A stretch of 7,541 nt of DNA. Source: Muribaculaceae bacterium (GTDB taxonomy: Bacteria > Bacteroidota > Bacteroidia > Bacteroidales > Muribaculaceae). The notes beneath the pieces are model-generated. The model had not been told where the DNA came from. It ran no database searches and saw only the letters and a list, made by a program, of their open reading frames with translations. Shown here in pieces: positions 5,817 to 7,541 of this stretch (its first letter is position 1; every line of letters begins with the position of its first letter). The DNA lies in the NCBI GenBank assembly GCA_009775365.1, contig VSPM01000027.1, forward strand, positions 2,211 to 9,751, given 5' to 3'. A program made the translations under genes and the position numbers.

Positions 5817-7541
5817 ATGGCAAAGAAACTTCAAATCAGAGACCTGACGCTGCGCGACGGCCAGCAGTCATTGTTTGCCACGCGCATGAAACAGGAGAAC
5901 GTAGATAAGCTTCTCCCTCTTTACCGCGAGGCCAAGTTCTATATTATGGAAGTATGGGGCGGTGCAGTGCCCGATTCCGTAATGCGGTATCTCGGAGAAA
6001 GCCCCTGGGATCGTCTCCGCGCTTGTTCAAAGGCCATGAAGGGAATCTCCCTTCTTTCAGCCCTCTCACGCGGACGCAACCTCTTCGGCTACGTTCCTTA
6101 TCCTGAAAGTGTGCTTGAAGGATTCTACCGCGAGGCTATCAAGAACGGCCTCAACGTAATGCGTATTTTCGACGCCCTCAACGACATCGAGAATATCAAG
6201 TCTTCAATCAAGATGATCAACGACTTTGGAGGCATAGCCGACACTGCCGTGTGCTACACCATCGACCCCAAGGGCACTCCTGAGGAGGAAAAGATCTTCA
6301 CCGACGAATATTTCGTGAATCTCGCTGTAGAGATGGAAAAACTCGGCGCGAAGATGGTGACTCTCAAAGACATGGCGGGACTCGTGAACCCTTCACGAAT
6401 CTACACCCTCATGCCGAAGCTGAAGGCTGCCCTAAAAGTTCCTGTAGACTTCCACACTCATTGCACTCCAGGCTATGGCCTCGCTTCAGTGTTGACAGCC
6501 ATCATACAAGGCGTTGACATCGTAGACACCAACATCTGGTGGTTCGGCGGCGGCTCCGCAGCCCCGGCAATCGAACTTGTCGACATCTTCTGTAAGAAAC
6601 TCGGAGTAGAGCTCGAAGCCGACATGGAGGCTGTTGCAAAAATCCGTCATGAACTCAAAGACGCCCGCAAGGCTCTCGCTGACTTCGACCTCAACAAAGA
6701 CAAATGGCAGCGCGACTTCGACGAGGCTTATGCTGAAATGCCGAAGGAAATCGACGCCGAATTCGATCGTGCAATCGAAGCTGCAAAAGCCAACAAAGAA
6801 GAAGAACTTCTTGACGCCTGCCACAAAATCGAAGCATATTTCGGATTCCCGAAACCCAATATCATCGTTAAAGACGCTGAGGTTCCCGGCGGCATGTATT
6901 CAAACATGGTTGCCAATCTCCGCGCCCTCAATGCAGAGGATGTGCTCAAAGAGGCTATGGCTCTCATCCCGAAAGTTCGCCGCGACGCAGGCCTTGTGCC
7001 TCTCGTGACTCCCACAAGCCAGATTGTAGGCTCTCAGGCCGTTTCTCTCGCTATGGACCGCCGCAACGGCAAGGAAGACTACTCTAACAAGAGCAACCAG
7101 TTTATAGCCCTCGTAAAGGGTGAATATGGCAACACTCCTGTTCCCGTGGATCCCAAGTTCCGTGAGAAAATCACAGGCAGCCCTGAAGAGAAGCCCTTCG
7201 ACGTGTCAACCTACAAGAAACCGGAAAATCCTGTTCTCGACAAGTTCGGCGGCGTGAAGCTCGCAGCAAACGAAGAGGAATACCTCCTTCTCGAACTTCT
7301 TCCCGCTGTTGCCAAGACTTACCTTAACAACAAGCGCAAATCAGAATATGAGGCCAACAAAGCCAACGCACCTCAGGCACAAGAGGCTCCCAAAGCCGCT
7401 GCTGCCGTTGCAGGTGCCGTTTCCGGCCCCGTGTTCCACGCTCCTATGGGCGGCACTGTGATGAGCATCAAGGTTAAACCCGGCGACACTGTTAAGCCCG
7501 GCGACACCGTGCTCGTGTATGAAGCAATGAAGATGGAGAAC
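5817..7541 (+). CDS. oadA: Oxaloacetate decarboxylase alpha / pyruvate carboxylase subunit B (carboxyltransferase plus biotin carrier), cut by window end
   Basis: This subunit transfers a carboxyl group between oxaloacetate/pyruvate and biotin. The reading frame is open for 575 codons to the edge with no stop; by comparison with family members it likely lacks only about 35-40 residues. The TIM-barrel carboxyltransferase domain (about 5-290) has LRDGQQS (12-18, metal ligand Asp14), Lys184 in TLKDMAG (the carboxylated-lysine site), and metal ligands His213 and His215 in DFHTHCTPG. The conserved PYC/OADA region continues through VPGGMYSNM (356-364) and VTPTSQIVG (397-405) to about 510. A Lys/Ala/Pro/Glu-rich linker (about 507-536) leads to a biotinyl domain starting at APMGG (552-556), with the EAMKM biotin site at Lys572. 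Whether it acts as a Na+-pumping decarboxylase or a two-subunit carboxylase depends on partners outside the window, so the symbol is provisional. Confidence 0.92.
   Translation, partial: MAKKLQIRDLTLRDGQQSLFATRMKQENVDKLLPLYREAKFYIMEVWGGAVPDSVMRYLGESPWDRLRACSKAMKGISLLSALSRGRNLFGYVPYPESVLEGFYREAIKNGLNVMRIFDALNDIENIKSSIKMINDFGGIADTAVCYTIDPKGTPEEEKIFTDEYFVNLAVEMEKLGAKMVTLKDMAGLVNPSRIYTLMPKLKAALKVPVDFHTHCTPGYGLASVLTAIIQGVDIVDTNIWWFGGGSAAPAIELVDIFCKKLGVELEADMEAVAKIRHELKDARKALADFDLNKDKWQRDFDEAYAEMPKEIDAEFDRAIEAAKANKEEELLDACHKIEAYFGFPKPNIIVKDAEVPGGMYSNMVANLRALNAEDVLKEAMALIPKVRRDAGLVPLVTPTSQIVGSQAVSLAMDRRNGKEDYSNKSNQFIALVKGEYGNTPVPVDPKFREKITGSPEEKPFDVSTYKKPENPVLDKFGGVKLAANEEEYLLLELLPAVAKTYLNNKRKSEYEANKANAPQAQEAPKAAAAVAGAVSGPVFHAPMGGTVMSIKVKPGDTVKPGDTVLVYEAMKMEN

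Noticed and set aside
6486..7015. Minus-strand ORFs of 112 and 95 codons, and a plus-strand ORF at 6634-7008
   Set aside because: All lie within the uninterrupted carboxyltransferase frame that starts at 5817, and their translations have no recognisable domain.
1..7541. Search for CRISPR arrays, tRNA or rRNA genes, insertion-sequence ends, integrase or toxin-antitoxin pairs
   Set aside because: No repeated spacer pattern, cloverleaf, transposase-like translation or target-site duplication was seen. The intergenic gaps are all under 200 bases.

Overview
The window looks like an ordinary chromosomal segment from a Bacteroidales bacterium, possibly Muribaculaceae or a relative. The evidence is the subfamily signatures of the malate dehydrogenase and of the biotin-dependent carboxyltransferase, the DUF3108-type protein, mostly A/T-rich translation starts without a Shine-Dalgarno, and Bacteroidetes-style -7 boxes (TAnnTTTG). 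The genus is an inference from protein patterns recalled from memory. There is no tRNA, rRNA, CRISPR array, insertion sequence or phage gene.

Layout. Positions 1-73 are a non-coding edge with a 16-base poly-A run. Two minus-strand genes follow: a predicted exported DUF3108-type protein (74-820) and, upstream of it, a type I glycerate kinase (891-2033). The 2034-2233 gap is a divergent promoter region, with a good promoter for glycerate kinase on the minus strand and a -7 box for malate dehydrogenase (2234-3235) on the plus strand. Malate dehydrogenase converges on a minus-strand cluster, and a long imperfect hairpin lies in the gap between them. Read in its own direction, that cluster is an exported alpha/beta hydrolase (5631-4810), a ten-helix EamA/DMT transporter (4794-3913) and a YfcE-type metallophosphoesterase (3851-3351), with gaps of 15 and 61 bases. 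From 5817 a plus-strand gene encodes the carboxyltransferase and biotin-carrier subunit of an oxaloacetate decarboxylase or pyruvate carboxylase. It runs off the right edge three codons after the biotinyl lysine codon.

How the genes fit together. Malate dehydrogenase and the biotin carboxyltransferase both act on oxaloacetate and fit the C4-dicarboxylate (fumarate/succinate/propionate) fermentation typical of gut Bacteroidales. Glycerate kinase feeds glycerate into lower glycolysis as 2-phosphoglycerate. The hydrolase-transporter-phosphoesterase cluster may release, move and process some small molecule, but no substrate can be read from the sequence.

I found no convincing undescribed system. 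The points worth a second look are small: the convergent hairpin, the two divergent promoters with an inverted repeat, a run of four ATG codons at the hydrolase start, a Shine-Dalgarno-like leader on glycerate kinase, and lineage-specific active-site motifs in the two C4 enzymes.
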